From contig NZ_AUAU01000006.1 of NCBI RefSeq assembly GCF_000428885.1, forward strand, positions 124,001 to 188,000: a DNA stretch of 64,000 nucleotides. The letters run 5' to 3'. This document shows, in pieces, positions 55,275-64,000 of the stretch. The stretch is from Geothrix fermentans DSM 14018. Lineage in GTDB: Bacteria > Acidobacteriota > Holophagae > Holophagales > Holophagaceae. A program made the translations under genes and the position numbers. Within the stretch, counting starts at the first letter, position 1, and the number at the start of each line of letters is the position of its first letter. The notes below the pieces were generated by a model, which worked only from the letters and a program-made list of their open reading frames with translations, had not been told where the DNA came from and did no database searches.

Positions 55275-58200
55275 ATGACTGCTGCCGGCGCTGATCTGAG
55301 AGACCTGCTCCGCCTGGCCGAGGCACCCGCGGAGGCCCTGGCGGCCCCCGGGGCCCGGCTGCGCTGGGCGTCGCCGCCGGCCCTGGCCCTGGTGCTCGTG
55401 GCCTGGATCTCCCGCGGGGGACGCCTCCAGTCGCTCTGGGTGGACGCCCCCAGCGAGGCCGAGGCCCGGACCCTGGCCCAGGACCTCCAGGCCCTGCTGC
55501 CGGAGGCCGGCGTGGCCCACTTCCCGGGCTTCGCGGCCTACGCGGGCGGCGAGAGCAGCCCGCCGGGCATGGTACTGCGGGACCGCCTCGCCACCCTCGT
55601 GGGCCTGCTGGAGCGGCGCGTCCAGGTGCTCGTCACCGGGCCCCTGGCGGCCTGTGAGCGGCTGCCCCATCCCACCTGGTTCCAGAAGCAGAAGCTCGAG
55701 CTGAGGGTGGGCGCGGAGGTGCCGCGCGACCTGCTGCTGGAGACGCTGGTGGCCCTGGGCTACCGGCGCACGGAGATGGCCTCGGCCCCCGGCGAGTTCA
55801 GCTCCCGCGGCATGGTGGTGGACCTCTGGCCCGACCACCTGGACCAGCCCCTGCGCCTGGAGACCTTCGGCGACGAGCTGGAGCGGCTCAGCCCCTTCGA
55901 TCCCGACACGCAGCGCCGCACGGGCGAGTCCCTGGAATCGCTGATCCTCTACCCCCGCTTCGAGGGCGACCGCGGCGATGGCCAGGCCCTGCTGGCCGCC
56001 GTGGCCTCCCGGGCGGACCGCACGCCAGAGCCGGACGACGACCTGGCCTTCCGCAGGGCGCGGCTGGCCACCCAGGGCCACTTCCCCGGCGAGGAGCTGT
56101 TCCACCCGCTGCTGGCCCAGCCCAAGGGCCAGCTGGTCCACTGGGTGCCGCCCTGCCTGCGCGTGCGCCTCGATCCCGCCTGGGAGGAGGCCCTGCGGGA
56201 GGCCGAGCGGACGCGCATCGAGGAGGGCCTGGCCACCCTGCGCCGGGGCGGTGTGGTATGCCCCGACTTCGAGGACCGCTTCCTTCCCGCGGATGCCAGC
56301 CGGACCACGCTCACGCTCACCGAGTGGCAGAGCGAGGCCACGGTGCCCGTCACCGTCCAGCCTCTGCGGGAGTTCCAAGGGCGCCTGCCGGACCTGGCGG
56401 AGCAGGTACAGGAGCTGGCCCTCACGGGCTTCAGGGTGGTGCTGGCCGGCTCCACGCCGGGCATGAGGGACCGCTTCGCGGAGTTCCTGCGGGACTACGA
56501 CCTGCCCCAGGCCTACGGCACGGAGACGGGCTGCCGGGCCCTCCGGCTGAACCTCAGCGCCGGCGTGCTCATCAAGGAGTGCCGCCTCGCCGTCTTCACC
56601 GAGCGGGAGGTCTTCGGTCGCAAGGCCATCCAGGCCGCGCCGAAGAAGTCGCGCAGCGCGGCCTTCCTCTCGGACCTGCGGGACCTCAAGCCAGGCGACC
56701 GCGTGGTGCATCTGGACCACGGCATCGGCGAGTTCCTGGGCTTCACCACCCTCACTGTGGGCGGCGAGGAGCAGGAGGTGCTGCAGCTGCGCTACGCCAA
56801 CGGGGGCCAGCTGAACGTGAGCCTCGAGCGGGCCGACCTCATGCAGCGCTACACCGGCGCCGAGGGCCACCTGCCGCCCCTGGACAAGCTGGGCGGCGCC
56901 TCCTGGGCCAAGGTCAAGCGCAAGGCCAAGAAGGCCATCCGCGACATGGCCGACGAGCTGCTCAAGCTCTACGCCCAGCGGAAGCTGGAGAAGGGCCACG
57001 CCTATCCGCCGGACGGGCCCGACATGGCGGCCTTCGACGCCAGCTTCCCCTTCACGCCCACGCCGGACCAGATCGAGGCCATCGAGGCGGTGAAGGCGGA
57101 CCTGGAATCGCCGCGCCCCATGGACCGCCTGCTGGTGGGCGACGTGGGCTTCGGCAAGACGGAAGTGGCCATGCGGGCCGCGGCCAAGGTGGCCCTGGAG
57201 GGCCGCCAGGTGGCCGTGCTGTGCCCCACCACCGTACTCTGCTTCCAGCACTTCCGGACCTTCCGCGAGCGCTTCGCCGGCTTCCCCATCCGCATCGAGA
57301 TGCTCAACCGCTTCGTGGATCCCGCCGAGGCCAAGCGCATCCTCCAGGAGGTGGCCGACGGCAAGGTGGAGATCGTCATCGGCACCCACCAGCTGCTGGG
57401 GGCCCGCGTGAAGTTCGCGGACCTGGGCCTGGTGGTGGTGGATGAGGAGCAGCGCTTCGGGGTGGGCCACAAGGAGAAGCTCAAGAAGCTGCGCCTCAAC
57501 GTGGACCAGCTGGCGCTGTCGGCCACGCCCATCCCCCGCACGCTGCACATGAGCCTCACGGGCCTGCGGGAGATCAGCCTCATCGAGACGCCACCGAAAG
57601 ACAGGCTGGCCATCGAGACCGTGGTGGCCCCCTGGAGCGACGAGCTGGTGCAGACCGCCATCCAGTTCGAGCTGCGCCGGGGCGGACAGGTCTACCTCGT
57701 CCACAACCGCGTGGAGTCCATCGTCTCCATCGCCGCACGGGTGCGGGAGCTGGTGCCCGATGCCCGGGTGGGCGTGGGTCATGGGCAGATGACCGATGAG
57801 GGCCTTGAGCAGGTGATGCTCGGGTTCATGGAGGGCCGCATCGATGTGCTGGTGGCCACCACGATCGTCGAGAACGGCCTGGATGTGCCGAACGCCAACA
57901 CGCTCATCGTCCATCGGGCGGATGCCTTCGGCCTCAGCCAGCTCTACCAGCTGCGGGGCCGCGTGGGCCGCAGCGATGTGCCCGCCTACGCCTACCTGAT
58001 GATTCCGCCCAAGCACGAGATCAGCGAGGACGCCCGCAAGCGCCTGCAGGCCCTGGAAGATTTCTCGGAGCTGGGCTCCGGCTTCCGCGTGGCGGCCATG
58101 GACCTGGAGCTGCGCGGCGCGGGCAACCTGCTGGGCGGCGAGCAGTCCGGCCACATCCACGACATCGGCTTCGAGCTCTACGTGAAGCTGCTGGAGGAAA

Positions 58201-58688
58201 CGCTCCAGGAACTGCAGGGCCAGCCCAGCGCCACCTTCGAGGTGAAGCTGGACGGCCTGGCGCCCGGCGCCCAGCTCAGCCGCCGCTGGATCGACCAGGC
58301 CGCCGAGCGCCTCGTGGCCTACAAGCGCATCTCCCGGCTTCGTTCCGAGAAGGACCTCGACCTCTACCGGCTGGACCTGGAGGACCGCTTCGGCCATGTA
58401 CCCGAGGACGACACCGACACCCAGCGCTTCTTCGAGGTACTCAAGGTGAAGCTCCGCGCCCAGCACCTTGCGGTCAGCGAGGTCACGGTGCAATCCGGCC
58501 GCCTCAAGCTGCGCCTCAGCCCCCAGACCCCCGTGGATCCGGCGAAGCTGATGACCTGGGTGCGCGGGCTGAAGGACGCCCAGATGAACCCCGACGGCGC
58601 CGTGCTCCTGCCCCTCCTGGGCCGGGAGGACGGCCCCGTGATCCAGGCCCAGCGCGTCCTGGCCGAGTGGGCGGAGATGGCGGGCTGA
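55275..58688 (+). CDS. mfd: transcription-repair coupling factor
   Basis: 1137 aa from an ATG behind GGAAGG. The UvrB-like N-terminal domains include YRRTEMASAPGEFSSRG. The RNA-polymerase-interaction domain has LKPGDRVVHLDHGIGEFLGF. The translocase has Walker A GDVGFGKTEV (about 620), DEEQRFG and LRGRVGRSDVPAYAYL. The C-terminal TRCF domain (about 1000-1100) is present. Removes stalled RNAP and recruits UvrA. Confidence 0.97.
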   Translation: MTAAGADLRDLLRLAEAPAEALAAPGARLRWASPPALALVLVAWISRGGRLQSLWVDAPSEAEARTLAQDLQALLPEAGVAHFPGFAAYAGGESSPPGMVLRDRLATLVGLLERRVQVLVTGPLAACERLPHPTWFQKQKLELRVGAEVPRDLLLETLVALGYRRTEMASAPGEFSSRGMVVDLWPDHLDQPLRLETFGDELERLSPFDPDTQRRTGESLESLILYPRFEGDRGDGQALLAAVASRADRTPEPDDDLAFRRARLATQGHFPGEELFHPLLAQPKGQLVHWVPPCLRVRLDPAWEEALREAERTRIEEGLATLRRGGVVCPDFEDRFLPADASRTTLTLTEWQSEATVPVTVQPLREFQGRLPDLAEQVQELALTGFRVVLAGSTPGMRDRFAEFLRDYDLPQAYGTETGCRALRLNLSAGVLIKECRLAVFTEREVFGRKAIQAAPKKSRSAAFLSDLRDLKPGDRVVHLDHGIGEFLGFTTLTVGGEEQEVLQLRYANGGQLNVSLERADLMQRYTGAEGHLPPLDKLGGASWAKVKRKAKKAIRDMADELLKLYAQRKLEKGHAYPPDGPDMAAFDASFPFTPTPDQIEAIEAVKADLESPRPMDRLLVGDVGFGKTEVAMRAAAKVALEGRQVAVLCPTTVLCFQHFRTFRERFAGFPIRIEMLNRFVDPAEAKRILQEVADGKVEIVIGTHQLLGARVKFADLGLVVVDEEQRFGVGHKEKLKKLRLNVDQLALSATPIPRTLHMSLTGLREISLIETPPKDRLAIETVVAPWSDELVQTAIQFELRRGGQVYLVHNRVESIVSIAARVRELVPDARVGVGHGQMTDEGLEQVMLGFMEGRIDVLVATTIVENGLDVPNANTLIVHRADAFGLSQLYQLRGRVGRSDVPAYAYLMIPPKHEISEDARKRLQALEDFSELGSGFRVAAMDLELRGAGNLLGGEQSGHIHDIGFELYVKLLEETLQELQGQPSATFEVKLDGLAPGAQLSRRWIDQAAERLVAYKRISRLRSEKDLDLYRLDLEDRFGHVPEDDTDTQRFFEVLKVKLRAQHLAVSEVTVQSGRLKLRLSPQTPVDPAKLMTWVRGLKDAQMNPDGAVLLPLLGREDGPVIQAQRVLAEWAEMAG

Positions 58689-58763
58689 GGATCGATCCCT
58701 GTCGCAGCACCTTTTTTCGCCTGCCCGGTTGACGGGGGCCCAGGGCGGCCTATCGTGTCGCTG

Positions 58764-58775
58764 GACTGATCAGTC
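58764..58775. promoter_or_regulatory. perfect 12-bp palindrome, likely TetR operator
   Basis: GACTGATCAGTC, 30 bp before the cupin gene start, close to operators of NemR/AcrR-type TetR regulators (GAC-N-GATC-N-GTC style). The tetR gene two cistrons down is the natural candidate regulator. Confidence 0.65.
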
Positions 58776-58804
58776 TAATCCATGAAAAAACCAAGGAGGA
58801 CTGA

Positions 58805-59191
58805 ATGAAGATCACCAAGAACGAGGTTCCCACGCGAATGCAGGTTCCGGGCGTCACCCTGCGCCAGCAGTTCGATTTCGGGGACGTGAGCGGCTACGGG
58901 AAGCTCAGCGGGGAGTTCTTCTCCCTGGCGGCCGGGGTGGACACGGCACCGCTCTTCGTGGGACTGGAGGGGGACCTCTGCCAGAGCCCCCACTGGGGCT
59001 ACGTGCTGAAGGGGCGCATCACCACCACGGACGCCCAGGGCCGACGGGAGACCGTCGCGGCGGAGGACCTGTTCTACTGGCCGCCGGGCCACAACGTGAA
59101 GGTGGAGGAGGACGCCGACCTCATCATGTTCAGCCCCCAGCACGAGCACCGCCGCGTGGTCGACCACCTCATCGAGAAGACGAGGGGATGA
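58805..59191 (+). CDS. cupin-domain protein
   Basis: 128 aa from an ATG with AAGGAGG upstream (very strong). Single cupin fold: HWGYVLKGRITTTDAQG (motif 1 with one His) and AEDLFYWPPGHNVKVEEDADLIMFSP (motif 2 region). The full metal-binding His set is not evident. Possible small-molecule-binding or detoxifying role controlled by the coupled TetR. Overlaps it by 4 bp. Confidence 0.8.
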   Translation: MKITKNEVPTRMQVPGVTLRQQFDFGDVSGYGKLSGEFFSLAAGVDTAPLFVGLEGDLCQSPHWGYVLKGRITTTDAQGRRETVAAEDLFYWPPGHNVKVEEDADLIMFSPQHEHRRVVDHLIEKTRG

Positions 59192-59778
59192 CCCGCTCGA
59201 CCAAGCAGCACCTGATCGAGGCCGGGCTCCAGATGCTCCTGGAGCGCGGCTACCACGGCCTCGGCCTCGATGCCCTGCTGGCGGCCACGGGCATCCCCAA
59301 GGGGTCCTTCTACCACCACTTCACGGACAAGGAGGACTTCGCCCTGCAGGTGGTGGACGCCTATATGGCCCTGGTGCATGCGGGGCTCGACGCCTGCCTC
59401 CAGGACCGGACCCGGCCGCCCCTCGCGCGGGTGCGGGGCTTCTTCGAACTCACCCAGCAGGCCTACCGGGAGCAGGGCTACATGGGCTGCCTGCTGGGGG
59501 GCCTCGGGCAGGAACTCTCGGCTGTCAGCGAGGCCTTCCGCGCGAAGATCGAGGCCTGCTTCGCGGCCATCGCCGCCCGCCTGGCGGCCTGCCTGGAGGA
59601 GGCGCGCCAGCGGGGCGAGATCCCCGCCCGGCGCGATCCACGGGAACTGGCGGACCTGCTGGTGGACTGCTGGGAGGGCGCGGCCCTGCGCAGCCGGCTG
59701 CGGCGGGACCCGGCCTCCCTGGGGGCCATGCTGGACTTCTACCTGGGCTCCGTAGTGGAGCCCGTCCGCGGGCGCTGA
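59188..59778 (+). CDS. TetR-family regulator, NemR/AcuR-like
   Basis: 196 aa, ATG overlapping the cupin stop. HTH: LIEAGLQMLLERGYHGLGLD and GIPKGSFYHHFTDKEDFALQ. The C-terminal YMGCLLGGLGQELSAVSEAFR matches the NemR/AcuR group, in which a Cys in this segment senses electrophiles. Likely represses its own operon through the palindrome at 58764. Confidence 0.88.
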   Translation: MTRSTKQHLIEAGLQMLLERGYHGLGLDALLAATGIPKGSFYHHFTDKEDFALQVVDAYMALVHAGLDACLQDRTRPPLARVRGFFELTQQAYREQGYMGCLLGGLGQELSAVSEAFRAKIEACFAAIAARLAACLEEARQRGEIPARRDPRELADLLVDCWEGAALRSRLRRDPASLGAMLDFYLGSVVEPVRGR

Positions 59779-59871
59779 CCGGTGGCCGGTCCCGGCCCAC
59801 CGTTCGCCGATCCCGGGGGCCGCGGGAGGCTTGAGGCGGCCTACCTTGGGGGCATCCCGAGCGGAGCCCCC

Positions 59872-61302
59872 ATGTCCTCCTTCCTGATGTCCGAAGCGAT
59901 GGCCCTCACCCGCACGGTCCAGGCCATCGCCGCCTTCCTGCTGGCCCTGGCCCTCGGATCCCTCTCCCTGCGCGCCGCGGGTCCGGAGCCACGCCCCGAA
60001 TCACGCCAAGAACCACGCATCATCTCGCTGAAGGGCTTCGAGACCGCGGAGGTGCGCAGCCAGGGCTTCACCCTGCCGCGGCCCATGAAGGTCCACATCT
60101 ACGCCAAGGGCGGCGGGCTGCGGCGCCTGGTGCGGGCCCACGTGGATGAGCCCCTCTTCGCCTACGGCTGGATCCTCAACGCCGCCACCCGCGAGGTGGT
60201 CTGGCAGATGGACGGGTCCAACACCAAGCGCGACTGGGAGTACCGCGTGGCGGACCGGTACCTGGAGCTTCCGGCCGGCAGCTACGAGGCCTGCTTCGCC
60301 AACCACGGCTTCGGCCAGAGCCTGCTGTTCGCCCAGTGGGCCCGCAACATCGACCGGCGCTCGGTGGCGGGAGAGCAGGGTGAGCGGCCGCGGGGCCTCC
60401 TGGCGGCTTTCGGCGCGGACCGGGCCAGCCTGCTCCGCCACTGGAAGGAGCAGGTGGGGAACTACGGCCTGGAGATCTACCTGCCGGGCGGCAACCCCGC
60501 CGAGGTGCCGACCTTCGAGGCGCCACTCCACTGGAGGAACGTGCTCGTGTCCCTCGCGGCCACCGGGGACAACGGCCACTGGGAGCAGGCCTTCCATGTC
60601 CGGAAGCCCGTGACCCTGCATGTCTACGCGGAGGGCGAGGGCAGCGGCCGGCGCATGCACGACTACGGCTGGATCCTCGACGCCCGCACCCGGACCCGGG
60701 TGTGGGAGATGAGCATGGACAAGTCCCAGTTCGCGGGCGGCGCCCGGAAGAACCGCCGCCAGGTGGAGACCATCACCCTTCCCGCCGGCGACTACGAAGC
60801 CGCCTTCGTGACGGACGACTCCCACTCCCCCGCTGACTGGAACGCCGCGCCCCCCTGCGATCCCGGGATGTACGGACTGACGCTGTCCCTGCCTGCGGAC
60901 GCGGATCTGGCCGCCGTCTCGCTGACGAAGCCCATGACCTGGACGCCCCTGGCGGAGCTGGTGCGGATCGGGAACGATCAGGACCGCAGCGCGGCCTTCA
61001 CCTTGGCGGGCACCCACGCCGTGCGGGTCTATGCCATCGCCGAGGGCAGCGGTGACGAGATGGCCGACGAGGCCTGGATCGAGGACGCCGCGGGGAAGCG
61101 GGTCTGGACCATGGTCTACGATCACACCCTGTTCGCGGGAGGGGCTGCCAAGAACCGGCTGGCCGATGAGGTGGTCAGCCTGCCCAAGGGCACCTACACC
61201 CTGCACGTCCGCACCGACGACAGCCACGCCTACGGCCACTGGAACAGCGACCCGCCCTGGGATGCGGAGCACTACGGCCTGACGGTGTACCCGGGGAAGT
61301 GA
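59872..61302 (+). CDS. secreted protein with three tandem copies of an unrecognised domain
   Basis: 476 aa from an ATG behind CGGAG; an ATG at 59899 gives a cleaner signal peptide (AIAAFLLALALGSLSLRAAG). Three repeats of ~130 residues (about 45-205, 210-342, 352-476) share 'YGWI-DA-TR-VWEM', 'FAGGA-KNR', 'LPAGDY', 'TDDSHS--DWN--PP-D---YGLTL'. Repeat 1 lacks the FAGGA-KNR segment. Probably beta-sandwich, extracytoplasmic. Function unknown. Confidence 0.78.
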   Translation: MSSFLMSEAMALTRTVQAIAAFLLALALGSLSLRAAGPEPRPESRQEPRIISLKGFETAEVRSQGFTLPRPMKVHIYAKGGGLRRLVRAHVDEPLFAYGWILNAATREVVWQMDGSNTKRDWEYRVADRYLELPAGSYEACFANHGFGQSLLFAQWARNIDRRSVAGEQGERPRGLLAAFGADRASLLRHWKEQVGNYGLEIYLPGGNPAEVPTFEAPLHWRNVLVSLAATGDNGHWEQAFHVRKPVTLHVYAEGEGSGRRMHDYGWILDARTRTRVWEMSMDKSQFAGGARKNRRQVETITLPAGDYEAAFVTDDSHSPADWNAAPPCDPGMYGLTLSLPADADLAAVSLTKPMTWTPLAELVRIGNDQDRSAAFTLAGTHAVRVYAIAEGSGDEMADEAWIEDAAGKRVWTMVYDHTLFAGGAAKNRLADEVVSLPKGTYTLHVRTDDSHAYGHWNSDPPWDAEHYGLTVYPGK

Positions 61303-62745
61303 TCAGGCGGGGAGGTTCGCCGGATCATGCGGCAGGCTGCCCCGCGGCGAACGGAAATAGGCGAAGGGCGTGGCGTGCAGGAAGTTCGACACACGGCTGG
61401 TGTAGATGTCGGCGTAGCGCTCGATCTGGCGGGTGAGGTGGCTCTTGTCATTGCCGGCCCGGGTGAGCAGGCCCCAGCGGGCGTTGACCAGCTCGGTGCC
61501 GGCCTTGGCCAGGGGCGCGATCTCGGCATCCAGGGCCACCAGCTGCCCGCGGAGGTCGTGGACGCGGGCCTCCAGGGCAGCGGCCTCGGCGGCGGGAGCG
61601 GGGCCGTAGCCGGCGTGGAGGCGCTGGAGGGCCAGGCGCGCCCGGGAGAGCCGGGCCTCCATGGCCTCCTTCTCGCGCATCAGGGCCATGAGCTTCAGCT
61701 CCGTCTCCCGGAAGGTCTCCAGGGCAGCCACCTCGTTCTCCAGCTCGCGCAGCACCAGGGCCGTGCGCCAGCTGAGGGAGCGCTTGCTCACATGCACATC
61801 GCCGAACATGTGGTCGCCCACGTAGAGGATCTCGTCCCCGGCGATGCCCAGGTCGCGCTCCACCTGGGAGGCGCTGCCGCCCAGGTAGAGGCCGCCGGGC
61901 CGCAGGGGGCCCATGAGCGGGCGCAGCAGGCCGGACTCATCCACCACCTCGAAGAAGGGCCCGCGCTCCGTGAAGAAGGCGGGCTTGCGGGCGGAGACGA
62001 TCACCAGGTCGAAGAGCTGGCGCCAGGTCATGCCCTCCGGCAGGTGCCGGTCGTAGGCGTGAGCCATCATCTTCGCGGTGAAGCTCCACTCGGAGTTGGT
62101 GATGAGCAGCAGCTTCTTGCCTGCGATCTTCTGGTCCAGCAGGGCCAGGGCCGCCTCGGGGTCCTGCACCACGTAGCGCTCCGGCGCGGCGGCGATCTCG
62201 GCCTTCAGGTGCCCCTCGATGTGCTGGGCGTCCACCCGCGCGCGCACATGGCGATAGAGGCTGGCGTATTCGAAGGGGCGGGGCAGGGCGCCCTGGTCCA
62301 GCAGGTCCACGGCCTGGGCGTAGAGGCAGCCTTCCGAGAGCGAGAACAGCGTGTTGAGGAAGACCCAGCGCGGGTCCGAGAGGTCCACCAGCGTCTGCCC
62401 GTAGGCATCCCGCTGCTCGGCGAAGGTCAGCATGCTCGTGCCGTGCATGGCCCGCTTCACGAAGCCGAAGCGGTTGGCCTTCACGAGGTTGCCCAGCTCG
62501 GTGTCGATCACCAGGCCCCGGGTGACCATGCGCGGGTCGAAGGCGAGGGCGCCCGCCGGCCAGCCCTCGGAGACGAGCCGCCCCACCGCCTGGTCGTAGA
62601 CCATCTGCTCGAAGGCCGCCACCCGGTAGTCCACCAGGGTGTAGTCCATGTCGTAGCCGATGGCGCGGACCGAGCGCAGGTTCAGCGTCCGGTTGCAGAA
62701 GATGCCGCGGCCGCGGGGAATCTCGGGAGGCGCGGGGTTGGGCAT
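61303..62745 (-). CDS. HAD-IG family 5'-nucleotidase
   Basis: 480 aa from the ATG at 62745 (weak RBS). HAD motif I YDMDYTLVDY (about 30-39), motif II TNSEWSF, and motif III DEILYVGDHMFGDV. Size and architecture match cytosolic purine 5'-nucleotidase-like HAD-IG proteins (TIGR02244). A long helical insert (about 345-430) is seen. Likely dephosphorylates nucleoside monophosphates. Divergent from surE, also a nucleotidase. Confidence 0.88.
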   Translation of the reverse strand: MPNPAPPEIPRGRGIFCNRTLNLRSVRAIGYDMDYTLVDYRVAAFEQMVYDQAVGRLVSEGWPAGALAFDPRMVTRGLVIDTELGNLVKANRFGFVKRAMHGTSMLTFAEQRDAYGQTLVDLSDPRWVFLNTLFSLSEGCLYAQAVDLLDQGALPRPFEYASLYRHVRARVDAQHIEGHLKAEIAAAPERYVVQDPEAALALLDQKIAGKKLLLITNSEWSFTAKMMAHAYDRHLPEGMTWRQLFDLVIVSARKPAFFTERGPFFEVVDESGLLRPLMGPLRPGGLYLGGSASQVERDLGIAGDEILYVGDHMFGDVHVSKRSLSWRTALVLRELENEVAALETFRETELKLMALMREKEAMEARLSRARLALQRLHAGYGPAPAAEAAALEARVHDLRGQLVALDAEIAPLAKAGTELVNARWGLLTRAGNDKSHLTRQIERYADIYTSRVSNFLHATPFAYFRSPRGSLPHDPANLPA

Positions 62746-62815
62746 GGCCCAGGATATCAAGGCCAAGCGGTGGACGCAGGCCCTCTCCCGTTCCAGTCTG
62801 GGAGGCGGAGCCCGC

Positions 62816-63622
62816 ATGACCCACCGACCCCTGTTCCTTCTCACGAATGATGACGGCATCCAGTCTCCGGGCCTGCGGGCGGCGGTCCGGGCCGTGCGGG
62901 AGCTGGGCGAGGTGCTGGTGGTGGCTCCGGCGACCCAGCAGACGGCCATGGGCCGGAGCTTCACGGGCCGGCCCGATGCAGTGCTGGAGCCGGTGCCCTT
63001 CGAGGTGGACGGCGCGGCGGTCCGCGCCTTCGCCTGCGAGGGCTCGCCGGCCTCGGTGGTGCGCCACGGCCTCCAGGTGCTCTGCCGGGAGCGGCGCCCG
63101 GACCTGCTGGTTTCGGGCATCAACTACGGCGAGAACGTGGGGAGCAGCATCGGCGCCTCGGGCACGGTGGGCGCGGCCATGGAGGCCGCCGCCCGCGGCA
63201 TCCCGGCCCTGGCGGCCTCGCAGCAGATGCACCCTGACCGTTTCATGCACCATGGGGACCAGGACTGGCGCGCCTCGGAGCACTTCCTGCGCCTGTTCGC
63301 CCGCAAGGTCGTGCGGGCCCGGCTGCCCCAGGACGTGGACCTGCTGAAGCTGGACGTGCCCGAAGGGGCCACGCCGGAGACACCCTGGCGGCTCAGCCGC
63401 CTCTCACGCCAGCGCTACTTCGAGCTGGTCTTCGACGAGCCGGGCCTCCACAGCCGCCTGAAGGACGGGCGCGTCACCGTCCAGGTGGACCACGAGGCCC
63501 TGGAGCCGGATTCCGATGTCCACGCCCTTGTGCGCGAGCGCGTGGTGGCCGTCACGCCCCTGAGCCTGGACGCGACCTCCCGCGCCGATTTCGCGGACAT
63601 CCACCGGGCCCTGGAGGGCTGA
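62816..63622 (+). CDS. surE: 5'/3'-nucleotidase SurE
   Basis: 268 aa from an ATG with GGGAGG upstream. Metal site LLTNDDGIQSPGL, VSGINYGENVG and SGTVGAAMEA are all intact. Hydrolyses nucleoside monophosphates, stress-survival enzyme. Divergent by 70 bp from the HAD-IG nucleotidase gene. Confidence 0.95.
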   Translation: MTHRPLFLLTNDDGIQSPGLRAAVRAVRELGEVLVVAPATQQTAMGRSFTGRPDAVLEPVPFEVDGAAVRAFACEGSPASVVRHGLQVLCRERRPDLLVSGINYGENVGSSIGASGTVGAAMEAAARGIPALAASQQMHPDRFMHHGDQDWRASEHFLRLFARKVVRARLPQDVDLLKLDVPEGATPETPWRLSRLSRQRYFELVFDEPGLHSRLKDGRVTVQVDHEALEPDSDVHALVRERVVAVTPLSLDATSRADFADIHRALEG

Positions 63623-63628
63623 CCCGGC

Positions 63629-64000
63629 TCAGGGCCTCCGGGTGGCGAGGGCCTGCTTGGCATTGGCGAGGATGGCCGAGACGATGGCCTTCCGCTGCTC
63701 CAGGAGGTCGAGGAGGTCGGGGGAGGGGCCCACGGTCGTCCGGCCGTCCTCCTCGCCGAGGTCGCGGCGCGCGGCAGGCAGGAGGAAGAACTGGCGGCCG
63801 CTGTCATGCTGAACGGCCTGGAGGCCCTCCGTGGCCTGGCGGTTCGCCGCCTCCCGCTCCTGGGAGTCCCCGGCCTGCCGCAGCTTCCGGATCTCCAGGT
63901 CCATCCGGAGGAGGGTCTTCTCCAGCCGGGCGATGAAGTCCTCCGTGGCGGCGGTGGTCTGGGTCTGGAGGTGGGTCCCCAGTCCCTTCACCTTCCAGTC
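63629..64000 (-). CDS. coiled-coil protein of unknown function (5' end beyond window)
   Basis: The open frame ends at 63629 and continues past the right edge; GTG at 63991 is a possible start but codons continue upstream (DWKVK). Helical, charged sequence (EDFIARLEKTLLRMDLEIRK), then GEEDGRTTVGPSPDLLDLL. No family recognised. Convergent with surE. Confidence 0.55.
   Translation of the reverse strand, partial: DWKVKGLGTHLQTQTTAATEDFIARLEKTLLRMDLEIRKLRQAGDSQEREAANRQATEGLQAVQHDSGRQFFLLPAARRDLGEEDGRTTVGPSPDLLDLLEQRKAIVSAILANAKQALATRRP

Noticed and set aside
54657-58493. 1278-codon open frame on the minus strand
   Set aside because: It lies opposite mfd and the end of the RND permease. Long antisense frames are expected in very GC-rich genes; there is no RBS, and the translation is low-complexity Gly/Ala/His/Leu.

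Overview
The window is a very GC-rich bacterial chromosome segment with one AT-rich island. Gene content suggests a motile, diderm, respiratory bacterium: FliA and FlhG, Omp85/TolC/RND envelope machinery, a periplasmic tetraheme cytochrome, MEP-pathway IspG, and ATGA-type gene overlaps. Together with abundant short-unit intergenic repeats and two GlmS paralogues, this fits Acidobacteriota class Holophagae (Geothrix/Holophaga-like). That placement is my inference; no 16S rRNA or single diagnostic gene is present.

Layout. 1-6.4 kb: small secreted and unknown genes, a 304-bp inverted-repeat-bounded element, miaA with a heptamer-repeat leader, an enoyl-CoA hydratase-like gene, a Yip1-type membrane protein and a GAF/AAA+ sigma-54 activator. 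6.4-16.3 kb: a receptor-type Ser/Thr kinase with TPRs, PlsC, an internally duplicated cysteine protein, an RIC/YtfE di-iron protein, an enlarged GlmS paralogue and a lower-GC ChaN/Tiki-like secreted protein. 16.3-21.2 kb: yidD-ispG, a STAS protein and a large Omp85 protein.

21.2-26.8 kb: an AT-rich island with two divergent genes, one a PD-(D/E)XK-like/SEC-C protein and the other unrecognised. To its right are a 25-bp copy of a tRNA 3' end and an intact tRNA-Val(GAC). 26.9-36.4 kb: two tiny His-rich membrane peptides missed by ordinary ORF calling, canonical glmS, fliA-flhG, yraN, a DnaQ-like exonuclease and valS. The valS gene carries several perfect palindromes inside its coding sequence.

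36.5-43.2 kb: tetraheme cytochrome, orphan efflux adaptor, CDGSH and hemerythrin proteins, bioB, a fused alpha-beta branched-chain 2-oxoacid dehydrogenase E1, an outer-membrane beta-barrel and a cold-shock protein. 43.3-55.2 kb: two back-to-back efflux operons, each led by a TetR gene (EmrAB-TolC type on minus, RND-TolC type on plus), sharing a 166-bp control region with two similar 12-bp palindromes. 55.3-64 kb: mfd, a cupin-TetR pair behind a perfect 12-bp operator-like palindrome, a triplicated-domain secreted protein, a HAD-IG nucleotidase, surE and a partial gene.

The most unusual features are not the housekeeping genes. They are the palindromes inside and just upstream of valS, the AT-rich two-gene island next to a tRNA-derived repeat, the MITE-like element that supplies the stop codons of both convergent neighbours, and the families of 7-, 8- and 10-bp unit repeats.
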